Origin: 54-19 sp038210655
GTDB lineage: Bacteria; Chloroflexota; Chloroflexia; Chloroheliales; Chloroheliaceae
Reading direction: 5' to 3'
Assembly: GCA_038210655.1 (NCBI GenBank)
Contig: JBBQWM010000024.1
Coordinates: 28,679 to 92,678, forward strand
Length of the DNA stretch: 64,000 bases
Positions 51,670-60,835 of the stretch are shown piece after piece. The notes beneath the pieces were generated by a model that saw only the letters and a list, made by a program, of their open reading frames with translations, did no database searches and was not told where the DNA came from. Numbering within the stretch: position 1 is the stretch's first letter; the number at the start of each line of letters is the position of its first letter. Both the position numbers and the translations under genes were made by a program.

Positions 51670-53481
51670 TTATTTCCCGTTATTTTTGGTATCCTTATCG
51701 GTCAGATTCAAATTCAAACCATACGGGTCTATATCCAAAAAAGAAGCCGAACTTGGTTCAGCAGGCCGCGTAACAAACCCTGGACGTGACCCTGGCGACC
51801 CAAAACGCGATGCGATATGATCGAAAGGATCGTCCGATACGACCGGGGGTGGTACGGTCGCCCCCCACTCGGATTGATTATTTACAAGCGCAGGCGGTGC
51901 AACGTTCCAGCCAACTGTTTCCGGCTTTAAGGGTATCCGACGAGGGGCCATTGGCGGTGGCACTGCCGATAGGTGGGCCGGATTGGAATTGGAAACTGAA
52001 TTGGAAACTGAATTGGAAGCTGCATTGTAATAACCGGAAGACACAAAAGAGGCTGGCGCGGTGGCAAACGGGTTGGTCGCAACCAGATGGGCGCGATTAA
52101 TCGCTTCCAGATAGGCGGCACTATGGTCATCTTCAGCCTCGCCATAGCGCTCACTTTTCTTTTTACGCCGGACGACCACCAGGGTCGCTACCGACACTAG
52201 CGCCAGCACTCCGACCAACCCGACCAATGCGATCACCCACCAATCATTACCACTATCCTTTTTCTGACCTCCAACCGATTTGGCCTTCATATCGGCCTCG
52301 GTGGGTTGGCTAGGAACCGGCCCCCGTAATCGGGCCTGGGGCATGGTAGCCTGTCCACCTGCCAGGACTTTGGTTTTCCAGAGGTCTTCCATTTGGGTCA
52401 TATCCACCCCAAAAACGGCCTTCATTGCGCCATCCATATCGTTACGCCGCAACTGGTCGAGCAAATTGCTCCAAACTTCGTTACCATAAGCATTGATCAG
52501 AAAAGTGACGATACTGCGTCCCTGGGCATAGGCAAGCCGGGCCGATTCGCTATCACTGGGCCAGCGATTGTTGAGCTTGCTCAGCGGGATAAGCGAATTG
52601 GTCTGATAGGCCCGCCGCACCAGATCGTCATATTCTTTTATATCGATCACGTTCTGGTTATAGACCGCCAACCCTTCGTTAAGCCAAAGCGGAGACGAAC
52701 CACGCAAAAACTGGTAAAGCGCGGCGTGCGATAGCTCGTGAGGAATACCTTCCCCAATAAAGATGCTGGAATTGTAATCTTGAGGAGCAATTGCCACAAT
52801 TTCAACCCCACCATAGCGGCTAAACCCACCACTCCAGGATGGCACTTCTGGAAAAGCCGAGTGATAGGCTGTAGAACTGCCGTAAATCGTAATATAAATC
52901 TGGTCGGTAGGGTCGAAATTAAAGCGACGTTTGTAGGTCGCCAGGGTATCAGCAGCTAATTGGTACATCAAACTGCCATAACCACCGTCCCCATTATACC
53001 AGCGGACTGTAACCTGGGGGCCTTCGCGCTGATACCAGGTGGCGCGGGTGTCCTCGTATACGACGGTCTGAGCTTCGGTTTGAGCCTGGACCCGACCATC
53101 CCCAAGCGTCCAGCTATAGATCAAGGACATACCGGTTGCCAGCGAATCGGCTTCATCACTAAGGCTATAGCTACCGGCCCCTTTGGAGAGGTTTACATCG
53201 TAGATTTCTTCCCGCCCACGCTTACCAAATTTAACTTTTAAGCGGGCCTTTGTAATTTCGCCACCACCGTTAACAACGGCGCTTATCCGAAAATCGACCC
53301 CAACTCGGTAGGCAACTTTGGCGGTGCTTTGTAGCACCTGCACCTGCCCGGCCTGTTCGACCGGGGCCGCCCCCACCGGGAGCGGAGCTATCCAGACCAT
53401 TAGTATTATGACAAGTAAGAACAAAGCCGGTAGCCCGGCACGACGACCATAGGTAGAGAGTATAGAACGTTTTAAGTGCAT
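51670..53481 (-). CDS. Membrane-anchored gluzincin-type peptidase
   Basis: 603 residues. Signal peptide (about 17-40, LFLLVIILMVWIAPLPVGAA). A beta-rich region (45-150) precedes the metalloprotease core: IPHELSHAALYQFL holds HExxH, with NEGLAVYNQ about 18 residues later giving the third ligand, as in peptidase_MA. A C-terminal helix (about 403-425, WWVIALVGLVGVLALVSVA) anchors it, followed by a cytoplasmic tail of about 175 residues rich in Pro/Ser/Asn. The active site is outside the cell. Target unknown. Confidence 0.8.
   Translation of the reverse strand: MHLKRSILSTYGRRAGLPALFLLVIILMVWIAPLPVGAAPVEQAGQVQVLQSTAKVAYRVGVDFRISAVVNGGGEITKARLKVKFGKRGREEIYDVNLSKGAGSYSLSDEADSLATGMSLIYSWTLGDGRVQAQTEAQTVVYEDTRATWYQREGPQVTVRWYNGDGGYGSLMYQLAADTLATYKRRFNFDPTDQIYITIYGSSTAYHSAFPEVPSWSGGFSRYGGVEIVAIAPQDYNSSIFIGEGIPHELSHAALYQFLRGSSPLWLNEGLAVYNQNVIDIKEYDDLVRRAYQTNSLIPLSKLNNRWPSDSESARLAYAQGRSIVTFLINAYGNEVWSNLLDQLRRNDMDGAMKAVFGVDMTQMEDLWKTKVLAGGQATMPQARLRGPVPSQPTEADMKAKSVGGQKKDSGNDWWVIALVGLVGVLALVSVATLVVVRRKKKSERYGEAEDDHSAAYLEAINRAHLVATNPFATAPASFVSSGYYNAASNSVSNSVSNSNPAHLSAVPPPMAPRRIPLKPETVGWNVAPPALVNNQSEWGATVPPPVVSDDPFDHIASRFGSPGSRPGFVTRPAEPSSASFLDIDPYGLNLNLTDKDTKNNGK
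51984..52020. repeat. 12-bp tandem repeat inside the peptidase tail
   Basis: About three units of TTGGAAACTGAA (with an initial GGATTGGAA variant) encode the Ser-Asn-Ser-Val repeats SNSVSNSVSNSN in the cytoplasmic tail. In-frame slippage would change the tail length without breaking the protein. Confidence 0.75.
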
Positions 53482-53670
53482 TAGTACCTCGATCCGAGCT
53501 TTGTAGGCTAGGTGAAAATCACAAGGGTTGAATAAAATGCTGGTTTTTTTCCTGATGATTAAAATTAAAGTATTTAAGAAATTTTGCTATCGCTCATCAA
53601 AAATTATGACACGCTAACAAAGGCTTGTCAATAGAAAAATCCTGTTTTGGAGGGCCGATAGTAGGCCAGA

Positions 53671-55575
53671 CTATAAGAAGTCCAGATTGTCCATTTTAGC
53701 CCAGGAAAGGGCCAGGGGAGCCAGAAATGGCCCATCTAGTTTATACTCGTACCGAGCCGAAACCCAAAACCAAACGGCATACTCCAGACGAGCTTGCCCG
53801 TACAAATCGGGAAAGCGGGCCTGAAGGTCGGGACGCTGCGCGTAGATTAGGGCCGCATAATTACTGATGATCGGCAGGTGTGTACCATTATAAGGGTCTG
53901 CCGTGGCCGGTCGGTTGGCCCATTCGATAAAGCTCTCCCGCACCAAACGCATTTCGGCCTGATCGAGCGCATGATCTACCTGGGTGTACTGTAAGAACCA
54001 GCGTATATAATCAAGACGATCCGACCCGTAAAGATCGGGGAAATTCTGTTGCTGGTCAGGACGAAGCCGATAGATCCATTGGGCCAGGTTGGAAATCAAA
54101 GGCAGTTCGCCCCATTGGTAAGTTTCTTTATCAGCGGGGGTATTGGCCCAGACTAGCCAGCTTTCCCGCATTGGCGTGAGCAAGGCTTCCTCTACGCCGT
54201 AAGATTGGGACGAGTAACGCAAGAACCAGTCGGCGTAGTCGGCTCGATTTGACCCGGCTAAATCGGAGTAAAGCGTCTGAAGGTGGGGCTGTGAGCGATA
54301 GAAGCGGGCGGCATAGTTGGTGATAAGCGGCGCTTGATCGGGCAGGTTGTCCGCCGGGAGATTGGCCCAGGCCAACCAACTTGCTCGCACTGGAGCCAGA
54401 AAACTCTGCTCCAACTGGTAAGGTTCGCTGGCGTAACGTAAAAACCATTCGATAACATCCAAACGATGCTGCCCATAAAGATCGGGATAGAGTTCTTGCA
54501 AGCCAGGGTGATGCCGGTGGAGGTAGGCCGCCAGATTGGTAATCAAAGGTTGACCTGAGTACCGGACCGGGTCGTTCTCGGCGGGCGCGTTGAGCCAGCC
54601 AAAAAATGAGTCAGCGGCAGCGGTACGACTAATTGGCAACCAGCGACCACTCTCGGACGATGCAATTGAGAAAAAGAGCTTGATCGCAATCGTGGGGATC
54701 GGTGCGCCATTGTCAAAGTGACGGGTCTGGCTAAAAGGGTTTTGGTAGCTACTCGGTTTAACCGGGCGGGTCATAAAAGGGTCGTGCGGGTCCAGATTAT
54801 AGCCCAGTGCCTTGAATATTGTGGGATAAGGCTCCACTTTCTCGAAGATTTCTACTAATTGGGGCGACAAAATATCCTTCCAGCCGCCAATCCCACCCTT
54901 GCGGAAGAATTTTGCTTGCGGGTCATACAAGTTGCGGAGCATCTTAATATCACATTCGGCGATGGCGCGTTCGATCCGGTCGAGCGAGACTGGGCAAATC
55001 TGAGCGGTAAGCTGTTGGAGGGTCGCAACTGGGTCGCACCATAAATCCTCATAGCGCACTATCTTCGAGTAGCCGGTTCGTAGCCACATTAATGATATGC
55101 CCAGTTCAAAAAAGAAAAAGTTGTGCAAAAACTCGTCCAGGTTTTTGTTCAGGCCAGTTTTAGCATCTTCGTCTCGTATTTGGGACAATAGGCGTTCGAC
55201 TTCTTCAAAGAATGTTGGGGTGCCGCTATTGTTTCGGACATAGTTATAGAGCGAAACCAGCACGTCGCAAGGATGCCGGACAGTAGTAATAAGCATTACC
55301 TGGTTTTGTTTGGCCCACTCTATAAGTTCTGGCTGAGGTGAATAGTGCTGGTGTCCGATCCAGCGTTCGCCATAAGTATCCACCTCGGTGGCCTGGAATT
55401 GCATACTCAGATTGCAGATCGGCAAATTATAAATAGTCGATAAAAGCTGTTTGAGCCAGGTATTACCGGTCTTGGAGGTACTAACTACTACAATTTTAAG
55501 GTGTTGCAAATCGAAAGTATTGGCTACTACCGAATTTGAAGCAGCGCTAAGTTTGCTACTAATAGCCGTTGTCAT
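53671..55575 (-). CDS. Sulfotransferase with five C-terminal repeats
   Basis: 634 residues. Residues about 24-285 are a PAPS sulfotransferase: 5'-phosphosulfate loop STSKTGNTWLKQLL (about 32-45) and 3'-binding RHPCDVLVSLYNYVRN (about 102-117). Residues about 300-630 hold repeats of about 70-75 residues, each with a core like DLYG-x2-RLDY-x2-WFLRY and an ending PxRxSWLxWAN. Such repeats also occur in some cyanobacterial and Chloroflexota glycosyltransferases, and probably position the enzyme on a substrate or partner. The sulfated acceptor is unknown. Confidence 0.82.
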   Translation of the reverse strand: MTTAISSKLSAASNSVVANTFDLQHLKIVVVSTSKTGNTWLKQLLSTIYNLPICNLSMQFQATEVDTYGERWIGHQHYSPQPELIEWAKQNQVMLITTVRHPCDVLVSLYNYVRNNSGTPTFFEEVERLLSQIRDEDAKTGLNKNLDEFLHNFFFFELGISLMWLRTGYSKIVRYEDLWCDPVATLQQLTAQICPVSLDRIERAIAECDIKMLRNLYDPQAKFFRKGGIGGWKDILSPQLVEIFEKVEPYPTIFKALGYNLDPHDPFMTRPVKPSSYQNPFSQTRHFDNGAPIPTIAIKLFFSIASSESGRWLPISRTAAADSFFGWLNAPAENDPVRYSGQPLITNLAAYLHRHHPGLQELYPDLYGQHRLDVIEWFLRYASEPYQLEQSFLAPVRASWLAWANLPADNLPDQAPLITNYAARFYRSQPHLQTLYSDLAGSNRADYADWFLRYSSQSYGVEEALLTPMRESWLVWANTPADKETYQWGELPLISNLAQWIYRLRPDQQQNFPDLYGSDRLDYIRWFLQYTQVDHALDQAEMRLVRESFIEWANRPATADPYNGTHLPIISNYAALIYAQRPDLQARFPDLYGQARLEYAVWFWVSARYEYKLDGPFLAPLALSWAKMDNLDFL

Positions 55576-55875
55576 TAGCAGATTTTCCTCTTTACTAAGC
55601 CAATATCTACTTCCCGAATAGCTCTATAGCATATGGCTAACCGATATTTTTGATAATGTGAATTATAACACAGTCTGGGCTAATTTAACCAAGAAATTGG
55701 TGTGAGTGAGGATTTGGGGTAAAATTTGTTTGTGGATTTGGAGATATGGGTGGTGCGCCTGACAATTAACATTTCGCTTTACCTAAAATGTGTAAATTAG
55801 TACTAGCTTTTTTGTGCTGCCTCTAATAAAGTAGCAGTGTAAATATGCAATTAACTATCTAGGGGTCAATATGCC
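55576..55875. other. Intergenic gap, nothing recognised
   Basis: 300 bp of AT-rich sequence between the sulfotransferase start and the broken small gene. It must contain promoters for one or both, but I cannot point to one. Confidence 0.5.
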
Positions 55876-56242
55876 GTGTCTCAAGCTAAGAAAACGAAAT
55901 GCGCTCGGTCTGGCTGCAAGCAATTTGCAATGCTGGATAGCACTTTTTGTCATGGTCATAATCCCCATGTCACGAATAGAAATGGGTCGGTTCTGGCTGG
56001 CAATAATAATACCGTCCGGCCTGGGCCTTATACCAAGTCCGGTAAAGTAGAGTAGTAGAGAATTTATTCTCTTTCCTTTTGCAAAAGGCTAAAGAGAATA
56101 AATTCTCTACTACAAATCTTGCCTACTTATTAGGACCTGGTATTACAGCAAGTATCTAACCCCGGATGAAAAGCAAGCTCTTGAGGGAGCGTCAGAGCTA
56201 TTGTCGGTAAGTAAGCGAATAGGTGCTATCTGTAAAATTTAG
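55876..56242 (+). pseudogene. Small zinc-finger protein gene, interrupted by an element
   Basis: GTG start at 55876 with AGGGG nine bases upstream. The first 52 codons (CxxxxC, C9/C14, then C25 and H26/H28, a C2CH-like pattern) are followed by an element at 56031-56142, which adds a stop codon after PYTKSGKVE. Removing the element and one TTA duplication joins the frame at PGPY-SKYLTPDEKQ and restores an 83-residue protein ending GAICKI with a stop at 56240-56242. The sequence GNNNxVxxGxYSKYLTPDE resembles small phage-terminase-like or HGxYS proteins. The family has no sure function. Original strand and reading frame are certain; loss of function is inferred. Confidence 0.8.
56031..56142. mobile_element. 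TACCAAGTCC-family element, copy 2, inside a gene
   Basis: 112 bp from TACCAAGTCCGG to GGACCTGGTA, flanked by TTA (56028-56030 and 56143-56145). The core is a perfect hairpin of GTAGTAGAGAATTTATTCTC and its complement, a different core from copies 1 and 3 with the same ends. Restoration of the host frame on excision shows that it is an insertion. Confidence 0.9.
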
Positions 56243-56449
56243 GCCATCCAAGTGGGCTATCAAATCAGCGTCTTGCGCCATTGTCGCTTCGACAATAGCG
56301 ATCACCCGGTCGATCCGGTCGGCGTGGTGGGGGTATTTCTCGCGGGCTTTTAGGCAATCGATCAAAAATTCAGTACAGCTGTGCTGCCTGCTTTTTAAAG
56401 TTTCCCTCAATAGTAAGACTGAATTGGTCGTAGTGCTAAGTGTTTTCAT
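56198..56449 (-). CDS. Small protein of unknown function, 83 residues
   Basis: ATG with GAGG eight bases upstream. Sequence MKTLSTTTNSVLLLRETLKS at the start, helical, ending FTDSTYSLTYRQ. Overlaps the tail of the broken zinc-finger gene antisense by 45 bases. The ribosome site is good and the length is typical of small regulators, but there is no recognisable domain. May be real; moderate doubt. Confidence 0.45.
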   Translation of the reverse strand: MKTLSTTTNSVLLLRETLKSRQHSCTEFLIDCLKAREKYPHHADRIDRVIAIVEATMAQDADLIAHLDGLNFTDSTYSLTYRQ

Positions 56450-56590
56450 GACGTAACCTCATCTGGTAGGTTTAGGGTAAGTATTTGATTGTGCAATCCA
56501 CATTCTTGAACTGTTAAAATATTTTAGCAGAGTAACATTACACTATTATGAAGTTTTAGTTAACTTTTTTTAAGATAGCATTATTTTTGG

Positions 56591-57355
56591 CTAATACATT
56601 CGCAACCCCCCGTTGATATTGATGGTCTCGCCCGTAATAAAAGCCGCCAGATCGGAAGCCAAAAACAGTACCGCCGTCGCTACGTCCGGTGACTGTCCTT
56701 CTCGTCCCAAAGGGGTATTTTTGACGGTAGCCAGCCGCGAGTCTGGGCTGGTAAAATTATCCTGAAAGGCGGTGTTTATCAAACCCGGCGCGACGCAGTT
56801 AACCGTAATACCCTGGTCGGCGACCTCTTTCGCCAGCGCTTTGGTGAGCGATATTATGGCAGCTTTGGAGGCAGCATAAGCGCCCGCCCCATAACCGCCC
56901 CCTTCGTGCGCCGCCATCGACGACATATTTATTATGCGGCCCCAACCCCGCCCCTTCATAAGCGGAAGGGCGGCCTTGCTACACAAAAAAGTGCTTTTGA
57001 GATTGATGTCCATCACCTCATCCCAGAGGGTTTCGGACATATCGGCCAGTTGGCAACGCTCGATTAGCCCGCCCGCATTGTTAACCAAAATATCGAGCCG
57101 CCCGGTTTTGGCCTCAACCTCGCCCATCAACCGCTCAACTTCCGCCGCTTTCGACACATCCGCCTTTACCACTAAGCCGCGCCCGCCCTGCTGCTCGATC
57201 TGGCTCAAGGTTTCGTGTGCGCCACCCTCATTGTGTCGGTAGTTGAGAACTACAAACGCACCAGTCCGGGCCAATTCAACCGCGACGGCTGCACCAATCC
57301 CGGCCCCGGCCCCAGTCACCAGGGCCGTCTTACCGCTCAAATCTATCGTTAGCAT
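56591..57355 (-). CDS. Short-chain dehydrogenase/reductase (FabG-like)
   Basis: 254 residues. Cofactor loop TGAGAGIG (14-21), NNAG (92-95), S145/S146, Y160 and K164 in YAASK, and ETININGG near the end. All catalytic residues are present, unlike the SDR at 17838. Of the classical type with probable NADP(H) preference (Asn/Tyr/Arg after beta-2). Start ATG. Alone, so its substrate is not inferred. Confidence 0.9.
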   Translation of the reverse strand: MLTIDLSGKTALVTGAGAGIGAAVAVELARTGAFVVLNYRHNEGGAHETLSQIEQQGGRGLVVKADVSKAAEVERLMGEVEAKTGRLDILVNNAGGLIERCQLADMSETLWDEVMDINLKSTFLCSKAALPLMKGRGWGRIINMSSMAAHEGGGYGAGAYAASKAAIISLTKALAKEVADQGITVNCVAPGLINTAFQDNFTSPDSRLATVKNTPLGREGQSPDVATAVLFLASDLAAFITGETININGGLRMY

Positions 57356-57988
57356 TTTGTTTTCTCCAGGCTGTGAAATGTTATAGCAAAATGCAAAGAT
57401 ATTGAACCCATGACAAATAATCGTTTAGCTGAAGGGCTGTACATTTGCTATCAGAGGGTATTATATTCCAAAAGGGCTAAGGAGAACAATTAAAAAAGTA
57501 AATGTGGAAAGAAAGGACAAGGCCCGGTGAAATTGGGGAACGCCGGGCCTCGCTGCTTGAGGAGGATGAGTGGTTGAACCAACAGACCACGCTTTCATTT
57601 AACCAGATTGCAAAGCCATAAACAACGGCAAAGCGCACAAAAAAAAGCCTTGCTGTTGTTACAAAAATAACAATTACTTGTCTCACAAATATCTTTTACC
57701 GAAATAGCGTGCTTTAAGTCATTGCAACGAGCTTGCTCTGGTATTATGATAGAAGGCCACCTTAAAGTAGGTCTAGCCCGCCCAGGTAAGGCCATGATTT
57801 TTAAGGGAATGAGTTGTGCAAGGAAAGATCGTCAGGGATTTTAACTAAAATATCGGTCAAAGCTAACTAAAAGCCAGACTCAGGTGTAGTTATATGCAGT
57901 ACAATCTCTTTGCACCAAAAATCCCGGGGCGAAGGGATAGCATTCCAAACAAGGGTTTGGATTTAGAAACTGGAAAGAGAGCCAAACA
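57356..57988. other. Intergenic region upstream of folE
   Basis: 633 bp, divergent promoters. It contains a small TATAGCAA-type element (TATAGCAAAATG at 57382, ending TTTGCTAT at about 57452) and a GC-rich hairpin (AGGCCCGG at 57520 against CCGGGCCT, ending about 57549). Two short open frames (57477-57686 and 57595-57795) are not convincing. I see no known riboswitch before folE. Confidence 0.5.
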
Positions 57989-58738
57989 TTGAAAGAAAAT
58001 TATTCAGACAAAGAACTCAAGTTAGAAGATCTGGCTGAAATGGAACCTACTTCTAACGGGCTTAATGCCAACCACAAGAACGGGCAGAGCCATCATTCTA
58101 AGGTTAGTCACCCCGGTTTTTCCCGGCAGGTTACGGAGGAAAAAGAGGCCACCACTGCCGAAGGCCAGCTTGCAAATCAGAAGGTCGAAGGGTTGCTACA
58201 CGATCTCCTGACCCAATTGGGCGAAAACCCCGACCGCGATGGACTGAAAGACACGCCCCAACGAGTACGCCGCAGTCTGACTTTTTTGACCGATGGCTAC
58301 GGCAAAGATGTCCACGAAGTACTCGGTAATGCCGTCTTTGAAGAGAGCTATGATGAGGTAGTACTGGTGCGGGACATTGAAATGTATAGCATGTGCGAAC
58401 ATCATATGTTACCGTTTTATGGTAAATGCCACATCGCTTACATTCCCAATGGCAAAATCGTCGGCCTCTCGAAGCTACCGCGCATTGTAGATGTTTTTAG
58501 CCGCCGTTTACAGGTGCAAGAACGGCTGACCACCCAGATCGCGCATGCTCTGGACGACCTGCTCCATCCGGCAGGCGTAGCAGTCGTAACCGAAGCTTAC
58601 CATTTGTGTATGATGATGCGGGGCGTACAAAAGCAAAACTCCAGCACAGTCGCCAGTTGTATGCTTGGCGCGTTTCGTGAAGACAACAAAACCCGCCAGG
58701 AGTTCTTAAACTTGATCCATACCACTAAGAACAACTAG
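57989..58738 (+). CDS. folE: GTP cyclohydrolase I
   Basis: 249 residues from a TTG start, or 232 from the ATG at codon 18. The catalytic domain begins at about 62. Zinc ligands C136, H139 and C207; H138 is the general acid; QERLTTQIA (177-185) and QNSSTVASCMLG close the active site. Forms a decamer and makes dihydroneopterin triphosphate, the first step of folate or tetrahydrobiopterin synthesis. The 60-residue N-terminal extension is acidic and not conserved, so its role is doubtful. No other folate gene is near. Confidence 0.95.
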   Translation: MKENYSDKELKLEDLAEMEPTSNGLNANHKNGQSHHSKVSHPGFSRQVTEEKEATTAEGQLANQKVEGLLHDLLTQLGENPDRDGLKDTPQRVRRSLTFLTDGYGKDVHEVLGNAVFEESYDEVVLVRDIEMYSMCEHHMLPFYGKCHIAYIPNGKIVGLSKLPRIVDVFSRRLQVQERLTTQIAHALDDLLHPAGVAVVTEAYHLCMMMRGVQKQNSSTVASCMLGAFREDNKTRQEFLNLIHTTKNN

Positions 58739-58771
58739 CCGTCCAGATATTTCCTGGCGCATTTTATAAGG

Positions 58772-58845
58772 CCATCCATGGGCGGAGCAATGTCTAACAA
58801 AGGCCGAGGTATTTTGTTGGATATGGCTCCACCAATGGATCGTGG
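58772..58845. terminator. Hairpin between convergent genes folE and AI-2E-type permease
   Basis: CCATCCATGGGCGGAGCAATG (left arm, two parts in the repeat family of 17799) pairs imperfectly with GGCTCCACCAATGGATCG further right. It is bounded by two convergent stop codons and could end both transcripts. The left arm is a copy of a dispersed repeat. Confidence 0.5.
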
Positions 58846-58865
58846 CTCCGCAACTTTCCCACCCT

Positions 58866-59987
58866 TTAAGCTGAGGTGCTTTTGGAGATTTCGGGCAGAG
58901 TTGGTTTAGTTGGAAGGTCGGTGCTGCTAACCGGGACCGGGGCAGTCTCAACCGTCTTTGTCTCGGCTTCACTCTCGGTCGTGCTTTGAATAGTATCGAA
59001 AATTACCTGAATGGTGGCGGCAATTGGTACTGCCAGCAAAGCACCAGCAATCCCGGCCAGGGCTGAACCGACCAAAATTCCGACGATAACGGTCAGAGGG
59101 GTGACCCCAACCGCACTATTCATTATGCGCGGAACGAGTATATTTCCCTCAATAAGTTGAATTACCACGATATAGACGAGTACGACAAGCGCCAGCACCG
59201 GGTCCTGAGTTAGAGCCACCAAAACTGCCGGTGCGCCCCCGATATATGGCCCTACCAACGGGATAAGTTCGGTGATAGCGGCAAAAACGGCTAATACTAA
59301 GGCATATTTCAAACCCATGATGGCATAGCCAAGCCCCGCCAGTACGCCAATAAAGAGCATCAAAAACAGTTGACCACGCGCCCAGGCTCCCAACTTGCTT
59401 TCAATGTTCTGCCAGAGTAACCGGGCATTCGAGCGCTGGTCATCGGGAACCAACGAAAAGGCAAAACGTTTAACAAAGGTGCGTTCGGTCAGCCAGTAGA
59501 AGGCTATGACAAAGACCGTTACGAATGAGAAGATCACTTCCAACACCGTCAAACCTATGGTTAAGGTTTCCGCGTTAAACTTAAAATTCCGGCTTAGATC
59601 ATAGATGGCATCATAACCCTGGCTGGCTGCATTTCTCACGAATGAATTGTCTATACGCGAGATGGTGGTCTGGGTTCCGGCCCGATCAGCAAAAGAGGCC
59701 AGCAACCGGTTGCCTTCCTCAATCAAGGGTGGTATGGAGAGAAAAAGCAGTAGACCGATCAGGGCCATAATAAAAGTGTAAACTATCAAAATTCCAGTGC
59801 TACGATTAAACGGCCCCTTGCGTAAGCGGTTGACGAGCGGTTCGATCCCGGTTGCCAATAAAATGCTTAGAAAGACCAGGAAAAGCACATTGCGGATCAG
59901 CCACAAAAATATAAAGCCAAGTACTACAAGTATAGCCGTGGCGGTCCAAATTGCTATTTTTCGAGCGGTGATCGTTTGCGGTTGCAT
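58866..59987 (-). CDS. AI-2E family transporter (PerM/YdiK-like)
   Basis: 373 residues, eight predicted helices. Family pattern: FLWLIRNVLFLVFLSILLATGIEPLVNRL (split: LVFLSILLATGIEPLVNRL), and the C-terminal GALLAVPIAATIQVI with GPYIGGAPAVLVAL. A 25-residue charged tail follows. The family name comes from one signalling-molecule exporter, but most members are channel-like permeases of unknown substrate. Confidence 0.88.
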   Translation of the reverse strand: MQPQTITARKIAIWTATAILVVLGFIFLWLIRNVLFLVFLSILLATGIEPLVNRLRKGPFNRSTGILIVYTFIMALIGLLLFLSIPPLIEEGNRLLASFADRAGTQTTISRIDNSFVRNAASQGYDAIYDLSRNFKFNAETLTIGLTVLEVIFSFVTVFVIAFYWLTERTFVKRFAFSLVPDDQRSNARLLWQNIESKLGAWARGQLFLMLFIGVLAGLGYAIMGLKYALVLAVFAAITELIPLVGPYIGGAPAVLVALTQDPVLALVVLVYIVVIQLIEGNILVPRIMNSAVGVTPLTVIVGILVGSALAGIAGALLAVPIAATIQVIFDTIQSTTESEAETKTVETAPVPVSSTDLPTKPTLPEISKSTSA

Positions 59988-60179
59988 TTATTCTTCTTTC
60001 GCTACCGATACTTTGACATTCCGAATTTTTTTTGCAAATACATATTAATGCAAATAGTATGCCACGATTAGGATAAACCGGGGTTTTAGGCTTAACGATG
60101 GCATAAATTTTGCTACAACTGTTTCCAGGGAAAAGTACTTATAGTTTGTTATCAATAATGCTTGAGAGGCTGGTGTGTG

Positions 60180-60530
60180 ATGGAATCGGACAAAAAAATC
60201 CTGGTGATAGAAGATGACGTAGACATAGGTGGTATTCTGGTTGATGTATTTACGGATGTAGGTTATGATGCTGTTTGGGTAGAAAGTGCCTCGGAAGCCC
60301 TGGAATATTTGAAAAACGATGGCTTTGATCTGGTTACGTTGGACTTGAGGTTGCCTGACATGAGTGGTAACGATCTGTTGCGGGAGCTCTCGTTGCGGGC
60401 CTTCTTCTACCCGGTAGTGGTAATTTCAGCCAGCCTTGAAAATCTCAAACCCCATCCTTTGATTAGAGCGACATTATCAAAACCCTTTGATGTTAAGAAA
60501 CTCTTGAGCATCGTGGAGCAAAATGTTTAG
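60180..60530 (+). CDS. Single-domain response regulator
   Basis: 116 residues from ATG 60180; a TTG 18 bases upstream is possible. Receiver fold: D12 and D13 in IEDDVDIGG, phospho-acceptor D55 in LVTLDLRLPD, and K101 in LSKPFD. No output domain, so it works by protein contact or phosphorelay. The next gene (306 bp away, past an inserted element) is a PAS/GAF histidine kinase on the same strand, probably its partner. Confidence 0.93.
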   Translation: MESDKKILVIEDDVDIGGILVDVFTDVGYDAVWVESASEALEYLKNDGFDLVTLDLRLPDMSGNDLLRELSLRAFFYPVVVISASLENLKPHPLIRATLSKPFDVKKLLSIVEQNV

Positions 60531-60835
60531 ACTTGTCTGGTGATTACACACAGCTTTCTTTTTGACCTCAACCATCAGTGCTAATCAGGGCAGACTTTGA
60601 ACCTGATTTTGAGATGTGTGTAATCACCAGTTAGACTTGTATCTTGAGCCAAAACAAAGTAAAATATCGCAAAAACCATCAGCTGGTTTCAAAAGAATTT
60701 TAGAAAATGTAGGGGCAATCACGATAGGGTAAATAAGGTCTAAGGGGTCTCTAAGCCCGACCCCACTGCCCGCTCCTAACAAGTATAGGCCGGACGATCT
60801 ATAGCTGATCGATCTAGAAAAGTGAGTCTGACGGG
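60531..60835. other. Gap between response regulator and histidine kinase
   Basis: 305 bp. The first 100 are the inserted element at 60537-60630 with its duplications; the rest has no gene, terminator or repeat that I can see. Confidence 0.6.
60537..60630. mobile_element. 94-bp element with 16-bp inverted repeats and 10-bp target duplication
   Basis: Perfect ends CTGGTGATTACACACA (60537-60552) and TGTGTGTAATCACCAG (60615-60630). The same 10-mer TTAGACTTGT stands at 60527-60536 and 60631-60640. The left copy includes the stop codon of the response regulator, so the insertion left the protein intact. No coding capacity. A textbook MITE structure, and the only copy in the window. Confidence 0.93.

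Noticed and set aside
57477..57795. Two short open frames between the SDR and folE genes
   Set aside because: Low complexity, no ribosome site, and they overlap a hairpin and repeat ends.
57800..57988. A folate or pterin riboswitch upstream of folE
   Set aside because: No match to the conserved cores that I know; only AT-rich sequence with weak pairing.
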